This document shows, piece by piece, positions 53,597 to 64,000 of a DNA stretch of 64,000 nt. The notes under the pieces were generated by a model that had not been told where the DNA came from, made no database searches, and saw only the letters and a list, made by a program, of their open reading frames with translations. Origin of the DNA: Euonymus europaeus. Taxonomy: Eukaryota; Streptophyta; Magnoliopsida; Celastrales; Celastraceae. How positions within the stretch are numbered: the first letter of the stretch is position 1; the number at the start of each line of letters is the position of its first letter. The stretch covers positions 30,162,501-30,226,500 of the forward strand of contig OY756957.1 of NCBI GenBank assembly GCA_963580455.1, written 5' to 3'. The translations under genes were made by a program, and so were the position numbers.

Positions 53597-53792
53597 TCTG
53601 TGTAGATCCGGATCCGACTCTTTTTCGTTAACTTTCATTAATTTTGCTAAATGTGAATAGTAAGGGTGAGAAGAGTGTTTCGTCTACATTTCGTCAATGG
53701 AAGAGTTTGTTTGAATCATTCGTAAAATCAAACGTGAAGAAAGAAATTGGAGTACTCCACCAGTCCACCGCCCCGAATACTGCGGCGCGTTC

Positions 53793-53917
53793 CACGTGAT
53801 GAAAAAAAAATTGACGGCCCGGCTCTGATGGAGGGTGTTGACTGGGGTTTAGCTGGGGCCCACGTCTCTGATATTGTTTTACTGTTTGCTGGTGGGACCG
53901 AGTCATTAGCTTTGACT
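53793..53917. promoter_or_regulatory. G-box and W-box group upstream of the WRKY gene
   Basis: CACGTG lies at 53793-53798. TTGACT W-boxes lie at 53838-53843 and 53912-53917, and a TTGACG near-match at 53811. They are 460-580 bp upstream of the WRKY ATG. WRKY genes of this group are known to act on their own promoters, so autoregulation is plausible but inferred. Confidence 0.45.
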
Positions 53918-55959
53918 TTTTATACATAATTATGTTGTTTCTCACTAGCTACTGCAATTTCTACTTACATTAATATATATATATACACATATATATATAT
54001 GTGTGTAAATGCAAGTCTATGGAGGCAAGTCGATAACGCCCTAAACCCTAGGGTTCCTTGTTTCTCATAATTTATGGGCACTCTTAATTGGTCAATGATT
54101 AGTAAAATTATTTGTTTCTTTCTATAAATAAATTAACTCCAGCTAAGAAGACAAATTGCTTTTGGTTTGAACTGTAAACTTTGACCTTGTTTTTTGTTTT
54201 AGTCTTTTAGATGGGATTTTCAACATCTAATGTCGACGTTCTTTTGTCTTGATAATTAATTACTTTAACTTAATCCATTTGCATGTCTCACGGGGTTTGA
54301 GTCTTTGAGACAGAAGGTAATGTTGGCTTTGATTCCATCCCAACATAGAAAAGGCAATCAAGAAGACAAGAAGAAAAGAAAGGAAAATGAAGCGTGTAGC
54401 TTCTTTTCTTTACCTTGACAAGCCAGCCATCAAACACTATTTAATTTGCTAAATTTAGAATGGTGGTGGATGTATACGTCGGCCATTTCGATATGATCAA
54501 AAGGTTCTTGTCAAAAAAAGACATCAATTATCGTACGGCAGAAGTAGATGCATGTGTCTTTATAAAGTCATCGTCGATTCCATCCACTTTAACCAAACTC
54601 ATTGGTTCATGGGTTGGACTATTATCCACCAAATAGTGGAATTTTTGACATGCAATTTGCATGTAGTCTAAACAATTTCTGATTCTCTATGCCATTCAAA
54701 AAGGGTTTACTATAATTTAGAAAAATGGTGTTTTCTTTACAAGTTCAACACTATATATTCTCAACGTGATATGCATGCATATATATGTTCGTATCTCTGT
54801 AGCTATATGTATCTATCGTTCTATGTAACTATATATAGATTCGAATAATACTAAATTTATTGTAAGGTATTGTTTTTAGGATTGAACCTTGATTTATCAT
54901 TGAATTTAAAAATCCTACATGTATGCTACATATATATCGCCCGAAATTAATATCGAGACTAGCTACTTTTATTGTGTTTATATGTATACATATTAATCGA
55001 ATTAATTAATATTGAATCAATATAAATATATCTTTCGTCCAAGGATGAAATTTTGCTCTAGTACTTGGCATGCAAGATGACATCAATCAAAGTGGTGGGT
55101 GCCTGCAAGAGCTACATATATATATATATATATATCACAAAAAGACACCGACTTGCATTGAAGGCTAGGAAAATAGTCACACGCACTTCAAATTATAGAC
55201 TACACAAAACTTCAGAGGAAATTAATTAATGTCATAAATACGTTTTCAATATCTTTGAATAAATTTGGATTGAATTATGCGTAGTCTAACGCCCATTTTT
55301 CTCAATTGTAACCTAGTTCATTATTTCTTTGAGTTCGAGTAGAACAAAGTCGTGTAGATCTCTGACCCAAAACATACAATATTAATCATTTGTAGCGTTT
55401 GGAAAATATTTTTACGCATTTTTAATTAGGGTGAATTGACACTACAACATCACGCCAAGCTATTTGAATAGCAAAACATATAAAAATTATATATGAGCTT
55501 AATTTGCATTGTAGTCAATAGCTGCGAGTAATACCGCCTATATATATATATATATATTATGACACTCCACCGAATTCAATTTGAATAATATGTCATTTAC
55601 ATTAAAAATACTGAAGATAGCTTGTTATGTAGGTTATTTATGTCAATGCCCAACATATTAAACTATCAAAAATTTCAAACTAACATGGAAAATATTAAGT
55701 AAGGAGAGATCAATATTGAAGAAAGAGACACAAGCTGACCGAAATTTACGTTGACCGTTTTGATTATACCCCCACGTGGTGGCTTACTTATATGACGGAG
55801 AAATTTGGTGGTGGTTAGGTTTAGACAGCTTGGATTTTGAGAAAAAAATGTGCACTGTAATTAAGAGTACCCATGCTTGCTCTATGAATTTAAGATACTT
55901 TTCACACTCCGAGTGACAAGTAGTTTCGATACTAATTACTTGTTAATGAATTATAATTA

Positions 55960-56415
55960 GGTGATGTTTGGTATGTAGAATGGGGAGGGAATAGAGGTGT
56001 AAAAAGGAATAAATCATTCCATTTTTATGTTTGGTTCTCTTTTTTATTCCATCTAAATTTAGTAAGAATTACCATTCCACATGAAATTCAATTTTAAAAA
56101 ATTGTATTGCCTTTATTTGCTGGTGAGGTGATGACGTGGACATCATTACTAGGCAACGTGTAAGCACTGAAATGATAATTTAATTAAACTTTTTTAATTT
56201 GTTAATATATGTAATTTAATTAAAATGTTTTAATTTGTTAATTATACATAATTAGAAATTGTAAAATAGAATTTGTTAATTATACATAAATATATAGGGT
56301 ATAATGGACACTGAACATGTTTTATTTATATTCTCAATACAACTTTTTATTTATACCAAATATAAGAATCAAAATCTCATTCTCCATAAAATCATTCTAC
56401 ATACCAAACGATACC
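55960..56415. mobile_element. Tourist-like (PIF/Harbinger) MITE
   Basis: The 456-bp segment is flanked on both sides by TTA (55957-55959 and 56416-56418). It has inverted ends of about 23 bp: the left reads GGTGATG and then TTTGGTATGTAGAATG, the right end's reverse complement reads GGTATCG and then the same TTTGGTATGTAGAATG. A TTA target duplication with GG-starting ends is the PIF/Harbinger signature. The interior is AT-rich without coding frames. Confidence 0.75.
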
Positions 56416-57392
56416 TTAGTGAATGTTCATACGTTACCAGGTCTAGGGTGTATACTCATGCATGTGTCCTCTTTTAGTAATCAACCCTGATTAGTTAATT
56501 GCCAAGGAGTGATTGGGCTGGTTGGAGATGAATCTTTCCAGTTAGATATCTTCATATCAATATGGTGTGATTTATCGGCTACTTGGGAAAGTGGGGCGAC
56601 TCAAGTATTTGATGTTTACATAAGCTAAAAGCTCATGTCATATTATTGTCACCTTTAAAGCCTTTATCTCAAAATTTTCGAATCAAATACATAAATTTAT
56701 GTGAAAATTAATGAGAATCTATTACGTGTATTTATTTTCTTCATTCATTTTTATCTATTATCATACTTTCATCAATTTTTATTATAGATATCATTTTTTA
56801 CTATTTCAAGTCGTAAATTAATTTTTTGATCCTCCTCCTGTTTCCTACTTTGTAATATATAAATTTTCCCGATTCTCCTCATCACTAAACCATTAATGAG
56901 ACAGACTTCTTTGGTTGATTTTGATATATTGTTGAGTCTCTTTCAAATTAGACCATTTCAATGCCGACATATATGTAAGCCATAGGCATATATATGTTTG
57001 ACAAAAGACTTTGGACTATAAATTGTTAATAATGGATAATTTTTGGGCCACAGTATCGTCATTACCACCGGCCCATATTTTTAAACTCTCTACTGGGTGG
57101 AAGGCCCAGATTTAGCCCAAGCATTTCATCAAGGATGAAATCGTGAAGGAAATAAAGATTCTGCTTCAATGGAGAAAAAAGCTAAAGCACCAAAGTGATA
57201 TAATTCCTACAGAAGAAAAAAAAAGCAAAAGAAAGAGTTAATTAACAAAGCAAAAGACAAACCCAACAACCAAAGAACTTGAAGAGATTCTTCATCTCAC
57301 ATTCAGCCTTCACTTTACTCAATCTTCCCTTCACTTGGATAAATCATTAGACCTGAAAACCATCAAAACTTACTAACACTATCCTTCCATTA
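56416..57392. other. Spacer and promoter of the WAK-like gene
   Basis: No gene is visible. Near the gene, GGGCCA (57046), GGCCCAT (about 57090) and AGGCCCAG (about 57113) are site-II-like motifs. A purine-rich leader follows. Confidence 0.5.
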
Positions 57393-58540
57393 ATGGGTTC
57401 TTGTTCTTTCTGTTTCGCAGGCATTCTACACACAATTCTCTTCCTATTTAGCTTCACAGCATTAGCTGAAGCAAAGCTTTGTAGAACCTCCTGTGGAACA
57501 ATTCCAATACACTACCCTTTCGGCATCGATGATGGCTGTGGCAGTCCTTATTACAGACACATCCTTGCCTGCTCCATTTCAGGCAATCTCGAGCTTCGAA
57601 CACCCTCCGGACGATACCCTGTTCGTAGCATAAGCTACTCTGATCCTCACATTGTCGTCGCTGATCCTTTCATGTGGAATTGTCAAGATGGGAACGACTT
57701 TCGTGCTACGAGGCCTTTTAGTCTTGATACAAGCACGCATTTCACACTTTCCTCGCAAAATGATTATCTTTTCTTCAATTGCAGTGAAGATAATGTGATT
57801 GTGGAGCCTAAGCCAATCTTCTGTGAACGATTCCCGGACCGGTGTGATTCCTCCTGTGACAGTTCAAGTTATCTCTGCAGACACTTACCAGAATGTGCTT
57901 CTGCTTTGGGTAGAAGTTCCTGCTGTTCCTACTTTCCAAAAGCAACAGAGTCTCTAAGGCTGATGTTGAAGTATTGTTCTAGTTACACTAGTGTCTATTG
58001 GAAAAGCAATGGTGAAAACTCTCCATACGGTCAAGTTCCTGAGTATGGAATCCGGGTTGATTTCGATATTCCTGTCACTACACATTGCCTTCAGTGTCAA
58101 GACATGACAAAGGGAGGTGGGACTTGTGGGTTTGATACACAAACGCAGAGTTTCTTGTGCTTGTGTGGTGATAGGAATGCCACTACTTATTGTAAAGGTA
58201 TGTTTTCTTGCCATTCAGTTTCTCATTTTTCATCAGAAAAAATATGTGATTGGGCTTCTATATATATATATATATATATTGTGCAGATCATGATGTTCCA
58301 AAACATGGAAGATCAGGAGTAATTGCAGGTGATTAGATATTATGATTGCACATTAAACAACGATGTTTCGATTGTTTCCGGGCTCAATTTATGTTATAAT
58401 TTGTTGTTTCAGGAACAGTGACTGCAGTTTCTGCTGCTACTGCTGTAGGAATTGGTGCTGGGATTTGGTATGTGAAAAAACTGAGAGCTACAGCGCCAGT
58501 GACTTGTGGGGTTCAAAGTAATGAGAATAGGCTTTTCTGA
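57393..58540 (+). CDS. Kinase-less WAK-like membrane protein with galacturonan-binding domain
   Basis: The extracellular part resembles wall-associated kinases, which bind pectin, but no kinase follows. Three exons are in phase: 57393-58197, 58287-58328 and 58413-58540, giving 324 residues. A signal peptide (about residues 1-27, ending ALAEA) precedes the GUB_WAK_bind domain (CRTSCGTIPIHYPFGIDDGC). A Cys-rich region with FFNCSED and SSCCSYFPK is followed by a WAK-associated C-terminal module (CLQCQDMTKGGGTCGFD, then FLCLCGDRNATTYC). One transmembrane helix (about residues 284-303, TVTAVSAATAVGIGAGIWYV) leads to a short basic tail ending NENRLF. Intron 1 holds a TA microsatellite. I see no kinase sequence before the convergent pectate lyase gene 200 bp downstream, so a short receptor-like protein is the natural reading. 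Confidence 0.88.
58259..58279. repeat. TA microsatellite in intron 1 of the WAK-like gene
   Basis: A run of about ten TA units lies immediately ahead of the exon 2 acceptor. Confidence 0.9.
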
Positions 58541-58734
58541 TATCTCAAGCCAGAATATTAAAGTGAACCAAATGCTTTCTCTTTTGCTTTATTTTCTTTT
58601 ACTTTGTTTTTACAGCAACTCAGTAGTACTAAACCTTACAAGAAAAGAAGGTCCAGCATTGAAAAACAAGTAAAACAACAAACACAAAAAAAAAAAAAAA
58701 AGATATATAATTGAACATGTATGTATATATAACT

Positions 58735-60182
58735 TCAACAAGCTCTACCAGCAACACAACTTAGAGGACCTGAATCAGATGTTAAGGCAGGAACAAAGGA
58801 TCCTGGAGCTACTGTGAATGATTGAAAACGAGCGTAAAGTGGAGCACAACTTCCATATCCAGATTGAACAAAATAAGCACCATTCATGAATACATCTCTA
58901 GATGACCTCCATTTCCAATTCTTCCAACTTTTGCTGACCTCTCTTTTTGTAATCTGATGCACAAAATGAGTTCATAAGACTTCGACGATGATGATTAAGA
59001 TCGAAATGAGATTGTTTATTGCTTATACCTCTTTGGAATCAGCATTTTCAGGAGCAATGAAATAGTTTCCTTCGCTGAATATGGTTGGGTTTGCACTGCC
59101 ACCAATTGCATACATTTGCCACTCATCATATCTGTTGTTGGCAACATGAGCATATCCAAACCTCACCCTGTAATGGTAAATCAAATCTACTTAAAACGGT
59201 GTTGAAATTAACATCGATTACATACGAGATTACGCTTATATACATAAATATTGTCTTTCTCACCTTGGCATTCTCTCAATTAGGCCGGTCCCAAAACGAT
59301 TAAGTACAATCGTAACCTTCATAACTTTGTCAGCACTGAATTTATCATTGTGTCCAAGCAGCATCACCTGTTAATGCAATATTGGCTAAAATAAGTAGTC
59401 CAAAAATGTAACAGACATACATTAAGGTTGTGCAGCAAGTGAATTAATAGTCATAGTACTTTATCATGCTGTGTGAAGTGGTTGTTTGAAATGGTGATAG
59501 CAGTTGAAGCATGAATCACATCGATAAGTCCATCAGCACACCGAGCTAGATAACAATGATCGATCCAGACATTTGACGATGCGAATACGCTAATCCCATC
59601 TCCGTCAGCACCCATTCGCTTCCCAACATGGGTCGGAGTATTCCTAACCATGCCACTCTCCCCAGGCTTACAATCATGGATACTTATTCCATGAACAATC
59701 ACATGACTAACCCCTTGTATCGTTATACACGGACCATATGCAATCTCAACATTAGCCCCTCTCCCATCAATTGTCTTGAAACTATTCACCATTAGCTCAT
59801 TTTTTAGCCTAATCACCATATCTTTAGCAAAAATGATCCATAACGGCTTTGTTTGGATCACACCGTACCTAAGCATGCCCGGTCTGGGGTTCACAGGGTC
59901 ATCAGATGGATCGGTGACTATATAAATGGCACCATATTTACCTCCCATTGCAGCATTGCCATACCCCACCGCGCAATCTGCCAATGCTCGACGATTAGAA
60001 TCCCAGTTAGACTTGGCTCGCCAGCAGGAGTCGATTACGTTCAATAGTTTCTTGGGGTAGTTAGGGACATAACTTGATAAGGCATTGATGCCATTGTCGT
60101 TCTCTAGTGAATAAGCTTGCCTGGTTAAAGGGACAAGTGATAGAAGACACGAGAGAAACAACAGAGGAGATAATACGGCCAT
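58735..60182 (-). CDS. Pectate lyase (PL1), secreted
   Basis: The enzyme cleaves de-esterified homogalacturonan by beta-elimination in the cell wall, with Ca2+. Four minus-strand exons are in phase: 60182-59460, 59367-59264, 59167-59029 and 58953-58735, giving 394 residues. The start at 60182 gives a clear signal peptide ending TRQAYS; the longer frame to 60203 begins with a non-ATG codon. Family landmarks are [50 protein letters not shown], the Ca-binding [33 protein letters not shown], and [15 protein letters not shown] carrying the catalytic Arg. The C terminus ends CVAGRAC. A TATA run lies at 60219-60230. An out-of-frame ATG 11 bases upstream (60193) would precede the real start if transcription begins above it. 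Confidence 0.94.
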
Positions 60183-60540
60183 GGCTTGCTCATGCTGTGC
60201 CAAAGTTGCAGATTTAGTATTATATATATACAGAACATCATGAGAAGGTGGAGCACACGATTTAGGAGCTCATTTTGGTGTTACACAAAACGTGGTTGCA
60301 CGAGAGCATGAATGGTCGTTGACTAAGCTTAAATATATTTTCATTGCCTACATAAATCAAACACTTAAATACAAATTCATAATAATTTTATTTGCATTGA
60401 TATATACATGTATATGATATATATTTTTCTTCAACAAAATGAATTTGTAGAGGGTCCATTATTTAGGTCCAACATTTCACACACAAGAAAATGTGCGCCC
60501 GTAACATATAAATTATGAGAGTCCGTACGTATAACAGCGC

Positions 60541-60573
<33 letters not shown>

Positions 60574-60599
60574 TCGTTTTTGGCATTATAAGCACTTGA
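60183..60599. other. Spacer between pectate lyase and STIG1-like genes
   Basis: This is the pectate lyase promoter, with a TATA tract at 60219-60230, and the STIG1-like 3' flank, with a TA microsatellite at 60541-60574. No other gene is visible. Confidence 0.55.
60541..60574. repeat. TA microsatellite
   Basis: An almost perfect AT dinucleotide tract, interrupted once by a C, lies just past the STIG1-like stop codon. Confidence 0.9.
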
Positions 60600-61037
60600 T
60601 CAAGCGTAGCTGCATAACCCATAAATACAAGAGCTTCCTTTGTCATTGCACTTGTTGTTGCACTTGCCACAGTGTTTTTCATCCAAAAATGGATTCACAC
60701 ACTTTCCTTGGCAACATATCTCCCAATAGTTGCACCTTCTGCCACACATGCCGCAATTGAGTTTATCAGTCATTACATTCACACACTGTTTGTAGCAACA
60801 ATCAGGGCCTCCGCTGCCCTTGGCACGGCACACTCTAGGGTACTTGTCACAAGTCACCACCGTCCGAGGCTTGTTCGAGGTCAGGAACCGGCCTCCAGCG
60901 GGCAAGAGAACAGCTTCATTTCTGCCCTCCATTGATTCTTTGGTTGGTGATTCTGCAGAGAGATTTATGATGTTGAAGGTTGTGAGCAGTATGACCAGCA
61001 AAGTTGGTAACACTATTGATGACAATTTCAAGGCCAT
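60600..61037 (-). CDS. STIG1-like small secreted Cys-rich protein
   Basis: STIG1-type peptides are secreted, act in stigma exudate and pollen-tube growth in Solanaceae, and have relatives in many tissues. The single exon gives 145 residues: a signal peptide (about residues 1-29, Leu/Ile-rich), a variable linker with AGGRFLTS, and a C-terminal Cys-rich domain with the pairs DCCYKQCVNVMTDKLNCGMC, GRRCNYWEICCQGKC and HCGKCNNKC. The last residues are SCIYGLCSYA. A TATA element reading CTATATATAC on the minus strand is at 61098-61107, about 60 bases before the ATG. It lies head-to-tail with the pectate lyase gene, 417 bp apart, on the same strand. Confidence 0.92.
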   Translation of the reverse strand: MALKLSSIVLPTLLVILLTTFNIINLSAESPTKESMEGRNEAVLLPAGGRFLTSNKPRTVVTCDKYPRVCRAKGSGGPDCCYKQCVNVMTDKLNCGMCGRRCNYWEICCQGKCVNPFLDEKHCGKCNNKCNDKGSSCIYGLCSYA

Positions 61038-62046
61038 GATCGATTGTATAAATTATAATCAAGCTTATGAATGTATCTGCAAATGCAAGTATTGCTTGTA
61101 TATATAGAGGAGAGAAGGCAAGGAATATATGTGTGTTCACTTTCTCAAAATTAATGGAGGTTCTTATCGAGGCCTACATTATATGCATGTGAATATGTGA
61201 TGATCAAGTAAACTAAAGTTAGGCTCATTATCGTTCATATTCCACAACTTTGAGATTTGACCGAAAATCGAAAGAGGGGAAGAACCATGTACACATGTAA
61301 TTCATCAATTCAAAGACAACAAGTCAAGTGATAACGTAATTAGTGAATCTTTTTAGGATCAAATCGTATGGACTCGGAGAGTAATATACTTGTAATCACA
61401 CCCTAGATTTTAACTCAATTTATCTTCACGTTATGTCAATGTCAACTATTCAAAGAGAAAATTTGTCTCATGTCGTCTCGTTTATTAAAAAAAATCAATT
61501 AGGGGTTTGATTCATAGTTTTCTCAAATTTCTACTTATTGTCTCAGTTAATTTAGCACTTCTCTTTGAAATTCAAAATCAAATATATACAGCTAGGTTTA
61601 ATTTGTTGCCACATTTAATTAGATATATACGTATAATAGTGCGTAATTATCTGCCGTATCTAATTTTGACTTTTAATTGTTAATTCCAAATCTTCTAGTC
61701 AGAACATTTGTCCTCCGTTTGACTTTATTTTTCCATACATCTCAAATTTGACCCTCAACCTTTGCTAAAATCCTTGTTTTATTTATCCATAACTATTGTT
61801 GCTAGAAGAATAGAAGATAATGAGCAACTGTAGAGCGAGATACTGGGCCTTATGGGTGCTCTAGATGGAGATACTGGGCCTCCAGAGCTTGTAGTTTATA
61901 ATGGGCCTTTAGGGGTGCTCTAGAGTCTAGATGGAGGGACTGGGCCTCCATAACTCTGTCGTTTAGACGAGCGCAATGACTGAAACGCATCGTTTTATAC
62001 CATACAATCCACTGCAATTAACTAGAGGGCTAGGCTTGAAGAACAG
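61038..62046. other. Divergent spacer between the STIG1-like and PLP-homeostasis genes
   Basis: The left part holds the STIG1 promoter; the right part holds the promoter with duplicated TGGGCC motifs. No gene is visible between. Confidence 0.5.
61844..61946. promoter_or_regulatory. Four TGGGCC (site II) motifs in a duplicated promoter module
   Basis: TGGGCC occurs at 61844-61849, 61875-61880, 61902-61907 and 61941-61946. The arrangement is a duplication: TGGGCCTTATGGGTGCTCTA, GATGGAG and ACTGGGCCTCCA in copy 1 recur as TGGGCCTTTAGGGGTGCTCT, GATGGAG and ACTGGGCCTCCA in copy 2. The gene at 62047 starts about 100 bp on. Site II motifs bind TCP factors in housekeeping promoters. Confidence 0.6.
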
Positions 62047-63894
62047 ATGGAAATGTCGAACAATCTCGAAGACGACGGCGATAACGATCTCTCGAAAGCA
62101 GAGGAGGAGGCTTCGCAACCTGATATGGCCTCCACATCTGTTGCTATGGATGGCGTAGCCGCAGCGGCTCTTAAGTCTGTGCTACAGCGGGTCCATCAAG
62201 CCGCTGAGCGCTCCGGCCGCGGGCCTAACCAAGTCAGTGTTGTTGCTGTTAGCAAGACCAAACCTCTCTCCGTCATCCGCCAAGTATACGATGCAGGCCA
62301 CCGGGTTTTTGGTGAAAATTACGTGCAAGAGCTCGTGGAAAAAGTTCCTCAGGTTTTGATCCTGTAAACGTCATATTCATTGCGAAGATTCGATTTTTTT
62401 TTTCGTAGTGTAAAGTTTCATTTGGATGATAAAATTGAAGCTTCCGGAGGATATCGAGTGGCATTTTATTGGGAATTTACAGAGCAATAAAGTGAAACCT
62501 CTATTAAGTAAGTTTACTTCTTCTATTGTTTAAATTTCAAAACTTGATTAATCTCGCTTGATAATTTTTTTGAGACAGATTTGAATTTACCTTTATTGTT
62601 TGTGCAGCTGGTGTGCCGAACCTTGCCATGGTAGAGAGTGTAGACGATGAGAAGGTAAATATCGCTTTGACGTCCAAACTGGGTTCCTTTTACATTTGTT
62701 GGTCGTCCTGGAGGCTGTAAGAGAAGCAAATTGTTATTGCTTTCATTTTTATTTGTTTTAAAAATAGCCTGAATAGGCATATTGAAAATGATTCCGATTA
62801 TGTATTCAAGCTAGATCCTTTTGAAGGCTTTTTCTTTATAGTCGTTTGCTCAGATTTACTTTGCTATGTGTTTAACAGACTGCCAATAATCTTGATCGCG
62901 TGGTTGGAAGCATCGGTAGGAAGCCTTTGAAGGTGTTGGTCCAAGTGAATACCAGTGGTGAAGCTAGTAAGCAACCATGCATTCCAGCAATTGAGTTTTT
63001 TTTTTTATTTATGTCTCCTATACTTCATCCATTCAGACAACACTTGATTTAACTACTTGGTTGCCTTTTGATTAAATTCCTGTCTGTTAGGCTTTAGTGC
63101 TGATTCTTCTGAAGCACCATGAATTTTCTAACAACTTGAATTGTGTAGGACTTCTATGCTAACCCAGCTTTCCCTAGGTGAATTCTTGCCTAATAATTTT
63201 TAAGTGAAATGCAGGGTCTTGTTTATTGCTGGCTTACTGAAACATTTATTTTGAAGCAGTCTTCTGCATTGTTTTTTGTTTGAGCACTTCTTAAAAAATC
63301 GTATTATTCCAGTGACCACAATTGAGTCATTTTGATAATTAAACCAGAATCTCATTTTTGTGGCAGGGGAAAGATTATGATGTGATAAGGAAAATTTTAT
63401 GGGAGGCTTTTATTTAGCTATGAGTTTGGTTGAGTTGATGTAGGATGTATACCATTCGCATATGAGGCATTTCAATTGCATGGATTTTTCAGTTAAGTCC
63501 GTGCAGGCGATTGTAAATTAGCTCTCCACTTGTCCTTATAGTAAACTCCAGGTGATAATGCCATGTGATTGATTTCATGCATGCTGTTTGACGATCCTGT
63601 ATTTTCTTCGTTCGTGAAAGAAAGGAGGAGGGCAGAGGGACGGGGGAGGGGGTTGTTAATTTCCTATTGTATTAAAAATGAAGGATCTAAGGGGCAAAGT
63701 GTTTTGTCATTTGTGTATCTTAATCTGGAGCTGTTATCTAATACTCTTGTGCTGTTCCAGCAAAATCTGGCGTGGAGCCCTCTGGTTGTGTAGAACTCGC
63801 AAAACATGTTAGTCTGGATTGCCCGAACCTTGAATTTTGTGGCCTTATGACAATAGGGATGCTCGACTATACCTCAACGCCAGAGAATTTCAAG
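62047..63894 (+). CDS. Pyridoxal phosphate homeostasis protein (YggS/PLPBP family), 3' part beyond window
   Basis: This family binds PLP and keeps its free level in balance without known enzymatic turnover. Visible exons are 62047-62352, 62441-62507, 62608-62654, 62879-62966 and 63761-63894, all in phase. The gene continues past the window edge. Landmarks are VVAVSKTKPLSVIRQVYDAG with the PLP-binding Lys, FGENYVQELVEKVP, WHFIGNLQSNKVKPLL, VLVQVNTSGEA and CGLMTIGM. The ATG at 62047 gives an acidic N-terminal extension; an ATG about 80 bases on (MASTSVAMDGVAAAALKSVL) would match the usual family start better, so the true start is uncertain. The promoter has a duplicated TGGGCC module. Confidence 0.92.
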
Positions 63895-64000
63895 GTGATA
63901 ATCTCACAGGGATTTGATAATTTGGTCATTTATATAATACTGATGAACCTTCCTGGTTTCTTCGGTATTGTTTGTTCCTTTTCAACTTTCTCATACCTCA

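Larger units (their letters stand above)
53336..55959. other. WRKY promoter and AT-rich spacer
   Basis: The first 600 bases are the WRKY leader and promoter, with GA microsatellite and W-boxes. Beyond about 54000 I see only AT-rich spacer with TA microsatellites near 55116-55135 and 55539-55557, and no gene. Confidence 0.5.

Noticed and set aside
57393..61037. A functional pectin gene cluster (WAK-like, pectate lyase, STIG1-like)
   Set aside because: Neighbouring wall genes are common; strands and promoters are independent and there is no sign of shared control.

Overview
This window is nuclear DNA from a flowering plant. The genes carry GT-AG introns, the products are eudicot-type (plant aspartic protease with saposin insert, WRKY IIb factor, SKU5-like oxidase, S-type anion channel, STIG1, WAK-like protein), and the AT-rich spacers hold plant transposon remnants. 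I cannot place the family from sequence alone. Exon limits below were read by eye from splice consensus, frame continuity and family knowledge.

Left third (1-20 kb): a 3.4-kb AT-rich spacer with two tandem-repeat blocks; a decayed, intron-bearing adenylyl-sulfate (APS) reductase pseudogene (3384-5452); a Mutator-like transposon remnant with long degenerate inverted repeats (about 6256-7557); a GPI-type GH17 beta-1,3-glucanase with an X8 domain (8360-10711); a truncated Copia LTR with its primer-binding site (10808-11059); a TDP2-type DNA-repair phosphodiesterase (11617-14487) with a SINE in an intron and a 110-bp tandem duplication of its 3' end; and an SKU5-similar cupredoxin protein (15815-18842).

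Middle (20-43 kb): UTP6 rRNA-processing factor (20186-23512); mitochondrial glycine-cleavage T-protein (25506-27602); a plastid-leader-like protein of the At4g22030 family (28353-29594, minus); a BAP31-like pseudogene (30555-32581); an SLAH anion channel (33112-34420, minus); an ABA-type MAPKKK17/18-like kinase (36998-38473, minus) with two G-box/ABRE cores upstream; and SRP19 (40370-42288).

Right third (43-64 kb): aspartic protease with 13 coding exons (42805-46479, minus); a spacer with a diverged 340-bp direct repeat; WRKY IIb factor (51137-53335, minus); a 4-kb spacer with a Tourist-like MITE bounded by TTA; a kinase-less WAK-like membrane protein (57393-58540); pectate lyase (58735-60182, minus) and a STIG1-like secreted peptide (60600-61037, minus); and a PLP-homeostasis protein (62047 to beyond the right edge) whose promoter has four TGGGCC motifs in a duplicated module.

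The genes do not form an operon-like or biosynthetic unit. Several are cell-wall or apoplast proteins (GH17, SKS, pectate lyase, WAK-like, STIG1) and several are stress or ABA signalling components (MAPKKK, SLAH, WRKY), but nothing shows they act together. I did not find a clearly new system. The most unusual observations are the two gene fossils with multiple lesions, the duplicated gene tail, the duplicated promoter module and several mobile-element remnants not linked to intact elements.
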